Notes: generated by a model from the sequence alone, not told the origin. Shown: positions 1 to 8,764, counted from the first letter of the stretch. The stretch is 32,301 nt of DNA from Actinomycetota bacterium (GCA_005885125.1 VAXU01000126.1:1-32301); one strand, 5' to 3'. Numbers and translations are program-made.

Positions 1-1
1 G

Positions 2-427
2 GAACTACGCCGGCTACCCGCTCCGAAGAGTCCTCGGCGGACGCGTATCAAGGGCGTCGAGACCACGACCTACCGAGTCGCGGCTCGGCTCGTCAAGATG
101 GGGCTCGAGCGGGACGGCGACGTCCTTCTAGTCGTCGTCGATCCAAAGACCCACGGGAAGTTGGTCGTCGAGTTCCCGGCGAGCGCATGCATACGCGGGG
201 CGAGCAACAAAGTCCAGCCGCTCATGCGTAACGCGCGCGCTGCCCTCGTCGCCGCGTGCGGTGCGCCGGACCGCGGGTCGTTCACCCGTGTCGGCGGGCA
301 GGCCACGATCACAGGCGTCGGCTTCTTCGAGTCGGGCGACGGCGTGTCCGACGCCGCCCCGAACGGCATCGAGCTGCATCCCGTGCTCGGTTTTCGCATG
401 ACCGAGTGCTCCCTCGGCGCAGGCTAG
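2..427 (+). CDS. Conserved hypothetical protein, 5'-truncated at the window edge
   Basis: Frame is open from base 2 (..VETTTYRVAARLVKMGLERDGDVLLVVVDPKTHGKLVVEFPASAC..) through the predicted 98..427 ORF. The motif run 'APNGIELHPVLGFRMTEC' resembles a recurrent family of actinobacterial hypothetical proteins (recalled, not searched). Confidence 0.65.
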   Translation, partial: ELRRLPAPKSPRRTRIKGVETTTYRVAARLVKMGLERDGDVLLVVVDPKTHGKLVVEFPASACIRGASNKVQPLMRNARAALVAACGAPDRGSFTRVGGQATITGVGFFESGDGVSDAAPNGIELHPVLGFRMTECSLGAG

Positions 428-433
428 ATACAC

Positions 434-465
434 AAAGGGAGGGCCCCGACCAGGGCCCTCCCTTT
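434..465. terminator. Bidirectional intrinsic-type terminator hairpin
   Basis: Perfect 13-bp inverted repeat AAAGGGAGGGCCC (434-446) / GGGCCCTCCCTTT (453-465), 6-nt loop CGACCA, between convergent stops at 427 and 486. A/T runs at both feet. Confidence 0.85.
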
Positions 466-485
466 AGCTCTTGCCATGTTGGTCG

Positions 486-3452
486 CTAGCAGAACTGGGC
501 GACCACCTTCCCGGTTCCCGCGTGGCCCGGATTGCTGTCGTAGCCGAGCTCCGTCTGGACGACGGCGATGTGCGGCGTGTTGCCGGAGATCTGCGAGCCT
601 TGCTTGGAGATCGAGCTCGAGACGATCACGCCCATGAACGCCGGCAGCGGTGGGTCCGGCGGCTTGGAGCTGTTCCCCGGATCGGTGCTCCAGCCGGTGG
701 CGCAGCTCGGTGTCGCCGGGTTCCGGGCGAATCCCTTGAACGCTGCAGGCGCAGCCCCTCCGCTCAAGGTGTTCAGCTTCCACCACTGCGCACCCCAGAA
801 CGTGACCGAGGTGCCGACAACGCTGTTCAGGTCACCGACCACGAACGAGCCCCCGCCCGGAGCGAACGCGAAGATCAGCACCTGGCAGGTGGCCGTCGAC
901 GAGCTCGGATGGTCCGTGGCCGTGGTCGTGACGGTGAAGAAGCCGGTCGAGGTGTAGGTGTGGCTGCCGCTGACCGTATAGGGGCCGTGGCCCGGGCCGC
1001 CGGTGATCGTGCCCGCCGAGTTCGGGCTGGCGTCGCCCCAGTTGATCGTCGCCGTGTAGTCGGTGACGATGCCGTGCGGATCAGCGTCGGTGAAGGTCGC
1101 GGTGCTCCCGCTGAACGCCTGTGGTGAGACGGGTGCTGCCGCGCAGACCGCCGCCAACGGGGCATCGTCGACTGTCGAGGTTCCGCTTCTCGAGGTCGAG
1201 CTGCCGCCGTCGTCGTTGACGGTCACCGTCACCGTGTAGGAGCCTTCCTCGTCGTAGACGTGGCTGCAGGTGGCCGTGTAGTTGCCACCGCTCCCGGTGA
1301 CCGTGCCCGTCGAGCTGGAGCCGTCTCCCCAGCTGCACGTGACGGTGAAGTCCGAGACGGGCGCGCCAGTGTTTGCGTCGGTGAAAGTGAACGCCGCATT
1401 CACAGGCGTCACGCCCTCGACCCCGGTGCTCAGAGTGAGGGTGCCGGCCGTCAGTACTGCATCGGCGACATGTGCCGTCGAGGTGGCGGTGGCCGTGTTG
1501 GTCGGCGTGTCGACGTCGCTGACCGTGACGGTGATCGTGTACGTCCCTTCCTCGGCGTACGTGTGGGTCCCGTTGACCGTGAACGGCCCGCCAGTGGGGC
1601 CGCTGACCGTGCCGACGGAGGGCGGGGTCGTGTCACCCCAATCGATCGTCGCCGTGTACTCGCCCGCGGTAGCGCTCGTGTCGGGGTCGGTGAACGTCGC
1701 AACGGTGCCGCTGAACGATGCGCCCTCGGTCGCATTGATCGTGGTACCCGAGGCCGTGATGGGGACGTCGCAGGCCGAGAACCGGAAGGCGCCGATGCGG
1801 GTCGCCCAGAAGCCCCCGGCGGCCATGTACTGAGTCGTGTACCAGAACCGGCAATCATCGACCGGGTCGACCGTCATCGAGCTGTAGTCGCCCCAGCGGC
1901 TGCCGTTGAAGGTCTGCGAGGAGAGACCGGCGATCAGCGTCGTCTCCGGCTGCGGCATCGTTCCGGCCGGATCGCCTGCCTGCCGCCCTGTGTAGTTGAT
2001 GCCGGGAAAGATGGTCGTGCCGTTCGAGATGCTGTAGCCGAGCGCGATGTCACCCAGCTTGTCCATCGCGATGCTGCCCATCCAGCGATGCGAGGCGTCC
2101 GGGGCGTACGTGCCCTGCTGGGCGATCGACCAGGCTCCCGCCGGCGGCCGATTCAGCTCGAACCATTGGATGCCGGCGTGGTCGGTGTTGTCTGCGTCGA
2201 CGGTGTGGTTGAAGACGAGCGTTTCGCGTGTTCCGAAGTTTCGGTACTGCAGGTGCCCCATCGACCAGTGCGGAAGCGTCTCGAGGGTAGTGGTCGTTCC
2301 CGGCTGCGGCACGCAGTTGTCGAAGAGGTTCGTCCCGGCACAGAGATTCTGGTCGCTCGCCGCCGTCGCCAGGGACGGAAGGGCGGTGAACGTCGAGTTC
2401 GCCGGGACGCCCCAGTCGACGTGGAAGGCGAAGAGGTCGATGCGATCGGCGCCGCCCCAGAGGCCGCCGTCGACTGCTCGGGCGTAGAAGTTCGGAGTTC
2501 CGGCCGGAGGCGCCGGGCCGTCGAGGTCGCTCGGCAGCAGGATCAGCGCCGGACCGGCGGGGTTGAAGGCCTGGAACGTGGCCGGGTTGCCGGCGAGCAT
2601 CTGCGTCCGGTCGAAGGCGACCGCGTTCAGGCTCCCGCCGGAGAAGCCCCGCTGGGAGCTCAAGTAGTAGGCGTCCGGCCAGACGCCGAGCTTGGGATAG
2701 TCGTGCGCGAAGTTGAACTGGAACAGGTAGAGGAACCAGCCGCCCGTGACGGGGTTCGCCGTCTGCGATACCGCGATGCACTCGAAGGTCGGCGGGGTCT
2801 GGAAGCCGTTTGGGACCGCGAACTGGCTCATCACCCAGCGATCGGCGAGGTTGTCATAGACGACGACCGGGTCCCCGTTGTTGTTCTGGGAGCAGGCGTT
2901 GTTCTGGCCGGCGGCAATCCAGAGCTGGTTGATGTTGGTCGGGCCGGCCAACGAGTTGCCCTGCTTGTCGAAGATCTGGAATTGCGAGTTGACCATCTGG
3001 ACGTAGTTGCTGGGACCGACGTCGCCGTTCGGGTCGGGCGGAACGAGGGCCGTGTAGCCGATGCCGTTGAAGTTGGGATTCGGCGTGGTGAACTCCTCCG
3101 GCGCGACTGCCGCTCTCCGGATCTGCGTAGTCACGCGCAACACCCCGCCGTCCACCGCGGCAGCTCCGGGGGTCCCGACCTCGGGGTTCTCCTCGCCCTG
3201 GTCGTCATCCGCGGGTCTGCCCGGCACGAACGGTCCCGGCTCCACCCGCGGAAGCGTGCTCAGGTCGACGTTCAGCGCGACCGGCGTGACCGGCGGGCTT
3301 TGATAGGCCCCGTGGAGGACGCCCGGCTCGGGACCTGGGCCGTCCTCTGCGCGGGCGCTGCTGATGCCGAGCCCGGCTGCCATAAGCACCATGGTGAGTG
3401 CGCACCCCATGAGCTTGAGCTTCGACGGCGAACGCTTTCCTTCATCGCACAT
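486..3452 (-). CDS. Large secreted protein with PKD-type repeats and a distinct C-terminal domain
   Basis: Signal peptide-like N-terminus (MCDEGKRSPSKLKLMGCALTMVLMAAGLGISSARA). At least three PKD-like repeats with 'WGDxxx...GxHTYxxxGxxTVTVTxxD'. Start placed at 3452 because AGGGAGGAACT lies just before this ATG; the ORF track used an upstream ATG at 3470. Confidence 0.85.
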   Translation of the reverse strand: MCDEGKRSPSKLKLMGCALTMVLMAAGLGISSARAEDGPGPEPGVLHGAYQSPPVTPVALNVDLSTLPRVEPGPFVPGRPADDDQGEENPEVGTPGAAAVDGGVLRVTTQIRRAAVAPEEFTTPNPNFNGIGYTALVPPDPNGDVGPSNYVQMVNSQFQIFDKQGNSLAGPTNINQLWIAAGQNNACSQNNNGDPVVVYDNLADRWVMSQFAVPNGFQTPPTFECIAVSQTANPVTGGWFLYLFQFNFAHDYPKLGVWPDAYYLSSQRGFSGGSLNAVAFDRTQMLAGNPATFQAFNPAGPALILLPSDLDGPAPPAGTPNFYARAVDGGLWGGADRIDLFAFHVDWGVPANSTFTALPSLATAASDQNLCAGTNLFDNCVPQPGTTTTLETLPHWSMGHLQYRNFGTRETLVFNHTVDADNTDHAGIQWFELNRPPAGAWSIAQQGTYAPDASHRWMGSIAMDKLGDIALGYSISNGTTIFPGINYTGRQAGDPAGTMPQPETTLIAGLSSQTFNGSRWGDYSSMTVDPVDDCRFWYTTQYMAAGGFWATRIGAFRFSACDVPITASGTTINATEGASFSGTVATFTDPDTSATAGEYTATIDWGDTTPPSVGTVSGPTGGPFTVNGTHTYAEEGTYTITVTVSDVDTPTNTATATSTAHVADAVLTAGTLTLSTGVEGVTPVNAAFTFTDANTGAPVSDFTVTCSWGDGSSSTGTVTGSGGNYTATCSHVYDEEGSYTVTVTVNDDGGSSTSRSGTSTVDDAPLAAVCAAAPVSPQAFSGSTATFTDADPHGIVTDYTATINWGDASPNSAGTITGGPGHGPYTVSGSHTYTSTGFFTVTTTATDHPSSSTATCQVLIFAFAPGGGSFVVGDLNSVVGTSVTFWGAQWWKLNTLSGGAAPAAFKGFARNPATPSCATGWSTDPGNSSKPPDPPLPAFMGVIVSSSISKQGSQISGNTPHIAVVQTELGYDSNPGHAGTGKVVAQFC

Positions 3453-3786
3453 AGTTCCTCCCTGTTCCAACGGCTCTTAGGCCTTTCTAACCAGCCCACG
3501 CTGTCCCGTTCGGGCAGCTTTGACGCAAGAAAAGGACTACGGAGGATGGCGAGCCGCGACAGGGCTTTTGGCACCACCTGATCGTCTGCGAGGGGGTGAT
3601 GAACGAGTTCCACCCGCCATTTGCCGCGGTCGGGCGACCAAACACCTTCTCGATGAAGCCTATGACGGCTGCTCCCTCTCCTTAGCGCTAGCGCACGTGC
3701 CGCAGCAACCCACGTCGCCAGGATGTACGCAACTCAACCACGCAGATCGTTCCAAGTCAACGCCGCCGGGACTCTGCGGTTGGCGG

Positions 3787-4854
3787 TCAAGCAATCACTG
3801 AGGCGGCCGTCTCAGCCAGGAGCGGGACGCCCGTCTCGAAACGGCTCGCGCGGTCGTCGTCGGCCGTCAGCTCGCCGCGCACGTAGCGCCCGTAGATCGC
3901 CTCGCAGAAGACTGCCGCCTTCCAGAGGGCGAGCGCCTCGAACCACGCCAGCGGCTCGATGTCGCGACCGCTTCGACTCGCGTACCGCTCGACGAGCTCG
4001 CTGCGCGTGGGGAAGCCGTCAGCCGCCGTGACCGGCGATGTGCCGAGTGGATTTTCGCGCCCTCCGGGCTCGCTGTACGTCGCGACGAGATAGCCGACAT
4101 CCGCGCGAGGGTCGCCGAGCGCACCCATCTCCCAATCGAGCACCGCCGCGATCCGATCCGGCCGGTCGCGCGCGACGATCATGTTTCCGAGTCGGTAGTC
4201 GCCGTGCACGACGGTGGATATCAAAGGCTCGGGAAGGTGCTCTGCGAGCCACCGGCCCACGTTGACGACGGTCGGCAGCTCGCGTGTCCGGTTCACCTCC
4301 CACAGCTGCGAGAAGCGTCGAACCTGGCGCTCGTTGTAGCTGCCGGGGCGCTCGAACGCTGCGAGCCCCGGCACCGTCACGTCCGCGGCGTGAATCTCGA
4401 CGAGCGTCTCGACCAGGTCGTCGGCGAGCCGGCGTCGTGCAGCTCGGTCGGTGTCGAGCGGCGGCGGGAGCTCGGTAGTGATGACGTGCCCGTCGACGTA
4501 GTCCATGACGTAAAAGGGCACCCCGAGCAGGGACGCGTCCTCGCACACCGCGCGGATGTTCGGCACGCGGATTCCGAGTGGTGCGAGTGCCAGCTGGAGG
4601 CGGGACTCGCGGACGACGTCGTGCGCGGTCGGCGGAAGCGGGGGACGGGGAGGACGACGAAGCACGAGCTGCGTACCGTCGTCGCGCTCGAGTAGGAACG
4701 AGAAGTTCGACCCGCCGCCTTCCCCGATTCGCTCGGCCCGCAGAGCGCCCGAGCCCAGCCCGTGCTGGTCGAGGAACCTGCGAACCGTCTCGAGGATCAG
4801 CAGCGGCGGGCGAGTCAGATTCGGTGCATCCGCCTCCAGTTCCACGATGTCCAT
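3787..4854 (-). CDS. APH/phosphotransferase-family protein (ACAD10-like kinase-fold)
   Basis: 'VVHGDYRLGNMIV' (HxDxxxxN) and 'AVLDWEMGALGDPRADVGYL' (Brenner/DFG-like) motifs typical of the acyl-CoA-dehydrogenase-associated phosphotransferase family. Confidence 0.85.
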   Translation of the reverse strand: MDIVELEADAPNLTRPPLLILETVRRFLDQHGLGSGALRAERIGEGGGSNFSFLLERDDGTQLVLRRPPRPPLPPTAHDVVRESRLQLALAPLGIRVPNIRAVCEDASLLGVPFYVMDYVDGHVITTELPPPLDTDRAARRRLADDLVETLVEIHAADVTVPGLAAFERPGSYNERQVRRFSQLWEVNRTRELPTVVNVGRWLAEHLPEPLISTVVHGDYRLGNMIVARDRPDRIAAVLDWEMGALGDPRADVGYLVATYSEPGGRENPLGTSPVTAADGFPTRSELVERYASRSGRDIEPLAWFEALALWKAAVFCEAIYGRYVRGELTADDDRASRFETGVPLLAETAASVIA

Positions 4855-4867
4855 GCGGGACAGCCCC

Positions 4868-5779
4868 CTAACTCGGCGCGAACGCGTCGATCAGTGCCGT
4901 CAGCTCGCTCGGCGCGCACGAAAGCGCGAGGACCGCTGTGTCGATCCCCGCTTCGGCGAACTCGGCCAGTCTCTCACGCTGGGCCTCGGCGGGACCGAGC
5001 AGGAAGATCTCGCGCACGAGCGCTTCCGGTGCAAGCTCGAGCGCGCGTTTGCGATCACCGCCGTTCCACGCCTCGACGACAGGATCGATGTGCGCGCTGA
5101 AGCCGAGCCAGCGGAAGAACTCCGCGTAAACCGGCACGGTCGCATACGCGACGAGGATCCGCTTCGCCGTCTCGAGCGCGTCCTCCTCGGGCCCGTGAAT
5201 CGAGAAGAACCGGCACGCGAGCTCCTTCTCGGGCCGGGCGAACGCGTCGATGACCTGGGCGGCGCTGCTCAGCGGGAGGAAGTTCGTGAACGCGCCGTCG
5301 GCGATTCGAGCGGCAAGTCCGAGCATCCGGTCGCGAAGGGCCGCCAGGACGATCGGCACGGGCTCGGCCGGCGGCGAGACGAGCTTGAAACCGCCGGCGC
5401 CGCGCTCGCCCGCCAGGACCGTGCGCAGATACGCGACCGTTTCCTCCACCTTCGCCAGCGGCCGACGGAAAGGGATGCCGTTCCATTGCTCGACGATGAC
5501 GTTCGACGACGCGCCGAGGCCGAGCACGAAGCGGCCGTTGCTGACGTTCGCAACCGCCGCGGCGGACTGCGCGAGGAGGGCTGGGCCGCGGGTGTAGACG
5601 TTGACGATGCCCGTCGCCAACCGCAACCGCTTGCTGTGCTCGGCCGCGACGACGAGCGGCGTGAAGCCGTCGAACTCCGTCGACTCCGCCGACCAGACGC
5701 TGTCGTAGCCCGTCTGGTCGATCCGGCGTACCAGCGGCCCGAGCTCGTGGAGCGGGACACCGGTGAACGGGATGGTCAT
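4868..5779 (-). CDS. LLM-class (F420-dependent-type) oxidoreductase
   Basis: MTIPFTGVPLHELGPLVRRIDQTGYDSVWSAES... 'RLATGIVNVYTRGPALLAQSAAAVANVSNGRFVLGLG'. The upstream part of the predicted ORF (5780-6055) is antisense to the divergent SDR, so the start is trimmed to ATG 5779. Confidence 0.85.
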   Translation of the reverse strand: MTIPFTGVPLHELGPLVRRIDQTGYDSVWSAESTEFDGFTPLVVAAEHSKRLRLATGIVNVYTRGPALLAQSAAAVANVSNGRFVLGLGASSNVIVEQWNGIPFRRPLAKVEETVAYLRTVLAGERGAGGFKLVSPPAEPVPIVLAALRDRMLGLAARIADGAFTNFLPLSSAAQVIDAFARPEKELACRFFSIHGPEEDALETAKRILVAYATVPVYAEFFRWLGFSAHIDPVVEAWNGGDRKRALELAPEALVREIFLLGPAEAQRERLAEFAEAGIDTAVLALSCAPSELTALIDAFAPS

Positions 5780-5807
5780 CGCGATACGGATGCGGCAGTA
5801 TCCCTCG

Positions 5808-6506
5808 GTGTTCCCGCGCACTGCACTCGTGACGGGCGGTGCGTCCGGTATCGGCGCTGCGATCGTCGACCTCTTGCGCCGCGAGGGCGCCGACGTGCGG
5901 TCACTCGACCTCGAAGACGGGTTCGACGTCTCGGATCCCCGTTCGTGGGACGCCGTCGGGCCCGTTGAGCTCGCCTGTCTGAACGCCGGCGTCGTGACCG
6001 GGGAGAGCGATCTGCCTCTGCTGTCAGACGAGGCGTACCGGCGGATCCTCGGCACGAACGTGGACGGCGTCGTGTTCGGCGTACGACGGCTGGCGCGGGT
6101 GATGGAGCGGGGAAGCGCGATCGTCGCGACGGCATCACTGGCAGGGCTGACGGTGCTGCCGGACGACCCGATCTACACGCTGACGAAGCATGCGGTGGTC
6201 GGCTTCGTTCGCAGCGTTGCGCCGCAACTGGAAGCGCGCGGCATCCGCATCAACGCGGTCGCTCCCGGAATCGTCGACACGCCGATGATCGGGGAGGGGC
6301 GCGAACGCCTCCTCGACGCCGGGTTTCCGTTGCTGAAGCCCGAGGAGATCGCGGAGGCCGTGCTGATCGCGGCACGGGGCGGGGAGACGGGTCAGGTCTG
6401 GGCCGTGCAGCCGGGCCGGGAGCCGTTGCAGTTCCGCTTCCCGAACGTTCCCGGCCCGCGTGACCCGTCAGGTGCGAGAGTCGGCGCGCCGCCTTCCGCG
6501 CCCTAG
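5808..6506 (+). CDS. Short-chain dehydrogenase/reductase (SDR)
   Basis: 'TALVTGGASGIG' cofactor motif, 'LNAGVV', 'YTLTKHAVVGFVRSVAPQLEARGIRINAVAPGIVDTPM'. Start could be GTG 5808 or ATG 5790. Confidence 0.85.
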   Translation: MFPRTALVTGGASGIGAAIVDLLRREGADVRSLDLEDGFDVSDPRSWDAVGPVELACLNAGVVTGESDLPLLSDEAYRRILGTNVDGVVFGVRRLARVMERGSAIVATASLAGLTVLPDDPIYTLTKHAVVGFVRSVAPQLEARGIRINAVAPGIVDTPMIGEGRERLLDAGFPLLKPEEIAEAVLIAARGGETGQVWAVQPGREPLQFRFPNVPGPRDPSGARVGAPPSAP

Positions 6507-7561
6507 GTGAACTGCCAGCCTTCGCCGGACGCGAAGGCCTCGAGGATCCTGCGGCTCACGACCATCCGGTGCACCTCGTCGGGGCCGTCGTAGATGTGCG
6601 CTCCTCGGGCCTGCGGATACATGTGGCCGAGCGGCGAGCGGTCGGTAAGGCCGAGCGCGCCGTGCACCTGCACCGCGCGGTCGATCACACGCGAGAGAGC
6701 GTCGGCCGCGAAGAACTTGATCAGCGAGATCTCTACGCGCGCGTCCCTCTCGTCGTCGATCTTGTGCGCGGCGTCGAGCGTCAGCAACCGGCATGCCTGG
6801 ATGTCCGCGGCGGAGTCGGCGATCCAGTTCTGCACCGTCTGCTTCTCGGCCAGCGGCCCGCCGAACGCTTCGCGCTCGAGTGCGCGCTCGCACATCAGCT
6901 CGAACGCCCGCTGCATCTGTCCGAGCCAGCGCATGACATGGTGGATACGTCCCGGGCCGAGGCGCTTCTGCGCGATCAGGAAACCCGCGCCGCGCTCGCC
7001 GAGGAGATTCTCGGCCGGCACGCGCACGTCGCTGTACGTCACCTCGCAGTGCGTCGTCCAGCCGCGGCCGCGATGCCCGAGCGTCGGCACGGGCTCGACC
7101 TGGATTCCCGGTGCGTCGGCGGGAACGACGATCTGGCTCGTGCGTCGTCGCACAGCGGTTGTGCGCAGGGCAGTCGGATCGGCGCCCGAGACCTCGGGCT
7201 CGGTCATCGAGAAGAACGAGCGGGCGTCGCCTTCGACGAGCGGCTTCAGCCAGCGCTGCTTCTGCTCCTCGGTGCCGAACAGGTGCAGGATCTCGCCGTT
7301 TCCTGCATCGGGCGCCTGGCAGTTGAAGACGTACTGCGCCCAGGTCACCCGGCCGATCTCTTCGTTCAGGTGCGCGTATGCGAGGAATCCGCGTCCTGTT
7401 CCACCTGCTTCGGGCGGAAGGTGCGGCGCCCACAGGCCGTCTGCCTTTGCACGCGCGCGCAGATCGACGATCAGTTCCTGTGCAGCGTCGTCCTCGCGCA
7501 CGAGTGCCGCCTCGTTCGGATACACGTGCTCCTCCATGAAGGCGCGGTACTCGGCGCGCAA
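6503..7561 (-). CDS. Acyl-CoA dehydrogenase family protein (ACAD11-like), internally shortened
   Basis: 'FFSMTEPEVSGADPT', 'FLIAQKRLGPGRIHHVMRWLGQMQRAFELMC', 'QVHGALGLTDRSPLGHMY'. Runs directly from 'LRTTAVR' to 'RRTSQIVVPADAPG' without the NGxKxWxS segment. Start uncertain (TTG 7561 in the track). Confidence 0.8.
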   Translation of the reverse strand: MRAEYRAFMEEHVYPNEAALVREDDAAQELIVDLRARAKADGLWAPHLPPEAGGTGRGFLAYAHLNEEIGRVTWAQYVFNCQAPDAGNGEILHLFGTEEQKQRWLKPLVEGDARSFFSMTEPEVSGADPTALRTTAVRRRTSQIVVPADAPGIQVEPVPTLGHRGRGWTTHCEVTYSDVRVPAENLLGERGAGFLIAQKRLGPGRIHHVMRWLGQMQRAFELMCERALEREAFGGPLAEKQTVQNWIADSAADIQACRLLTLDAAHKIDDERDARVEISLIKFFAADALSRVIDRAVQVHGALGLTDRSPLGHMYPQARGAHIYDGPDEVHRMVVSRRILEAFASGEGWQFT

Positions 7562-7612
7562 CTCCGCGAATTCGGCAGCAACGGTTGGATCGGCGATCGC
7601 GATGGAGGGAGG

Positions 7613-8764
7613 CTAGCTCAGGCGCTCGACGACCATGGCCATCCCCTGGCCGCCGCCGACGCACATCGTTTCGAGGCCGAGCTCCCTGTCGAGCGTCTGC
7701 AGGTCGTTGAGCAGCGTGTTCATGATCCGAGCGCCGGTCATTCCGTACGGATGGCCGAGTGCGATCGCGCCGCCGTGCGGGTTCAGCTTGTCGGTGAACG
7801 GGTCGACGCCGAGCTCGCGGCAGACGGGAAGCACCTGCGCCGCGAACGCCTCGTTCAGCTCGACCACGTCGACGTCGTCAATCGTCATCCCGGCCTGCCT
7901 CAGCGCCTTGCGCACGGCTTCGATGGGACCGACGCCCATGATCTCGGGCGCGACGCCCGAGACGGACGACGCGACGATCCGCGCGCGCGGCGCGATTCCG
8001 AGCTCCCGGGCCCGCGTGTCGCTCATCACGACGACCGCAGCCGCCCCGTCGTTCAGTGGACAGGAGTTTCCCGCCGTCACCTTGCCGTCCGGCTTGAACG
8101 CCGGCTCGAGCTGGGACAGCTTCTCGAGCGTCGACTCGGGTCGCGGCCCATCGTCCTTGGTGACGCCGTTCCACGCTGTGATCTCCCGTTCGAAGAACCC
8201 GGATGCCTGCGCGGCGACGGCGCGTTCCTGCGACTGCTGCGCGAAACGGTCCATGTCCTCGCGGGAGACGTTCCAGCGCTCGGCGACGTTCTCCGCCGTG
8301 AGGCCCATCGGGATGTAGACGTTCGCGATCGGCGCGGCGTCGCCAAACAGCTTGGGATGGAGCTCCTCCGCATCCTTCGGGTACCCGTCGACCTGCGAGA
8401 TCGACTCCACGCCCGCGGCGACGTACGCGTCGCCTTCACCGGCGCGAATCGCGTGGAACGCCATGCGGATCGTCTGCAGGCTCGAGGCGCAGAACCGGTT
8501 CACGGTCGTGCCGGGCACCGTCTCCGGCAGCTCGGCGAGCAGAGCCGCGCGCCGCCCGAGGTTCATGCCCTGCTTCTCCTGCGGGAACCCGCAGCCGACC
8601 ATGACGTCGGCGATCTCGGAGCGGTCCAGCCCCCGAACCTGCTTCAGCGCCGCGTCGATCGCGAACGCAACGAGATCGTCGGGCCGCGCATCGACGAGCG
8701 AGCCCTTGTGCGCGCGACCGATCGGAGTTCTGGTCGCAGCGACGATCACTGCTTCAGGGCTCAT
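7613..8764 (-). CDS. fadA: Thiolase (acetyl-CoA C-acyltransferase)
   Basis: 'NRFCASSLQTIRMAF' (active Cys), 'VELNEAFAAQ', 'NPHGGAIALGHPYGMTGAR', 'CVGGGQGMAMVVE' thiolase motifs. Confidence 0.93.
   Translation of the reverse strand: MSPEAVIVAATRTPIGRAHKGSLVDARPDDLVAFAIDAALKQVRGLDRSEIADVMVGCGFPQEKQGMNLGRRAALLAELPETVPGTTVNRFCASSLQTIRMAFHAIRAGEGDAYVAAGVESISQVDGYPKDAEELHPKLFGDAAPIANVYIPMGLTAENVAERWNVSREDMDRFAQQSQERAVAAQASGFFEREITAWNGVTKDDGPRPESTLEKLSQLEPAFKPDGKVTAGNSCPLNDGAAAVVVMSDTRARELGIAPRARIVASSVSGVAPEIMGVGPIEAVRKALRQAGMTIDDVDVVELNEAFAAQVLPVCRELGVDPFTDKLNPHGGAIALGHPYGMTGARIMNTLLNDLQTLDRELGLETMCVGGGQGMAMVVERLS

Noticed and set aside
1030-1780. Repetitive DNA in the PKD region considered as CRISPR or tandem repeat
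   Set aside because: Similarity is at protein level (PKD repeats of ~90 aa); no short identical repeats with unique spacers.
1260-3581. 773-aa plus-strand ORF
   Set aside because: Antisense to the PKD protein; Arg/Gly/Asp-rich, low-complexity translation typical of high-GC shadow ORFs.
3520-3801. 93-aa plus-strand ORF in the PKD/phosphotransferase gap
   Set aside because: No RBS or recognisable motif; composition not protein-like. Treated as leader/intergenic DNA.
4556-5968. 470-aa plus-strand ORF
   Set aside because: Antisense to the phosphotransferase and LLM genes; no motif.
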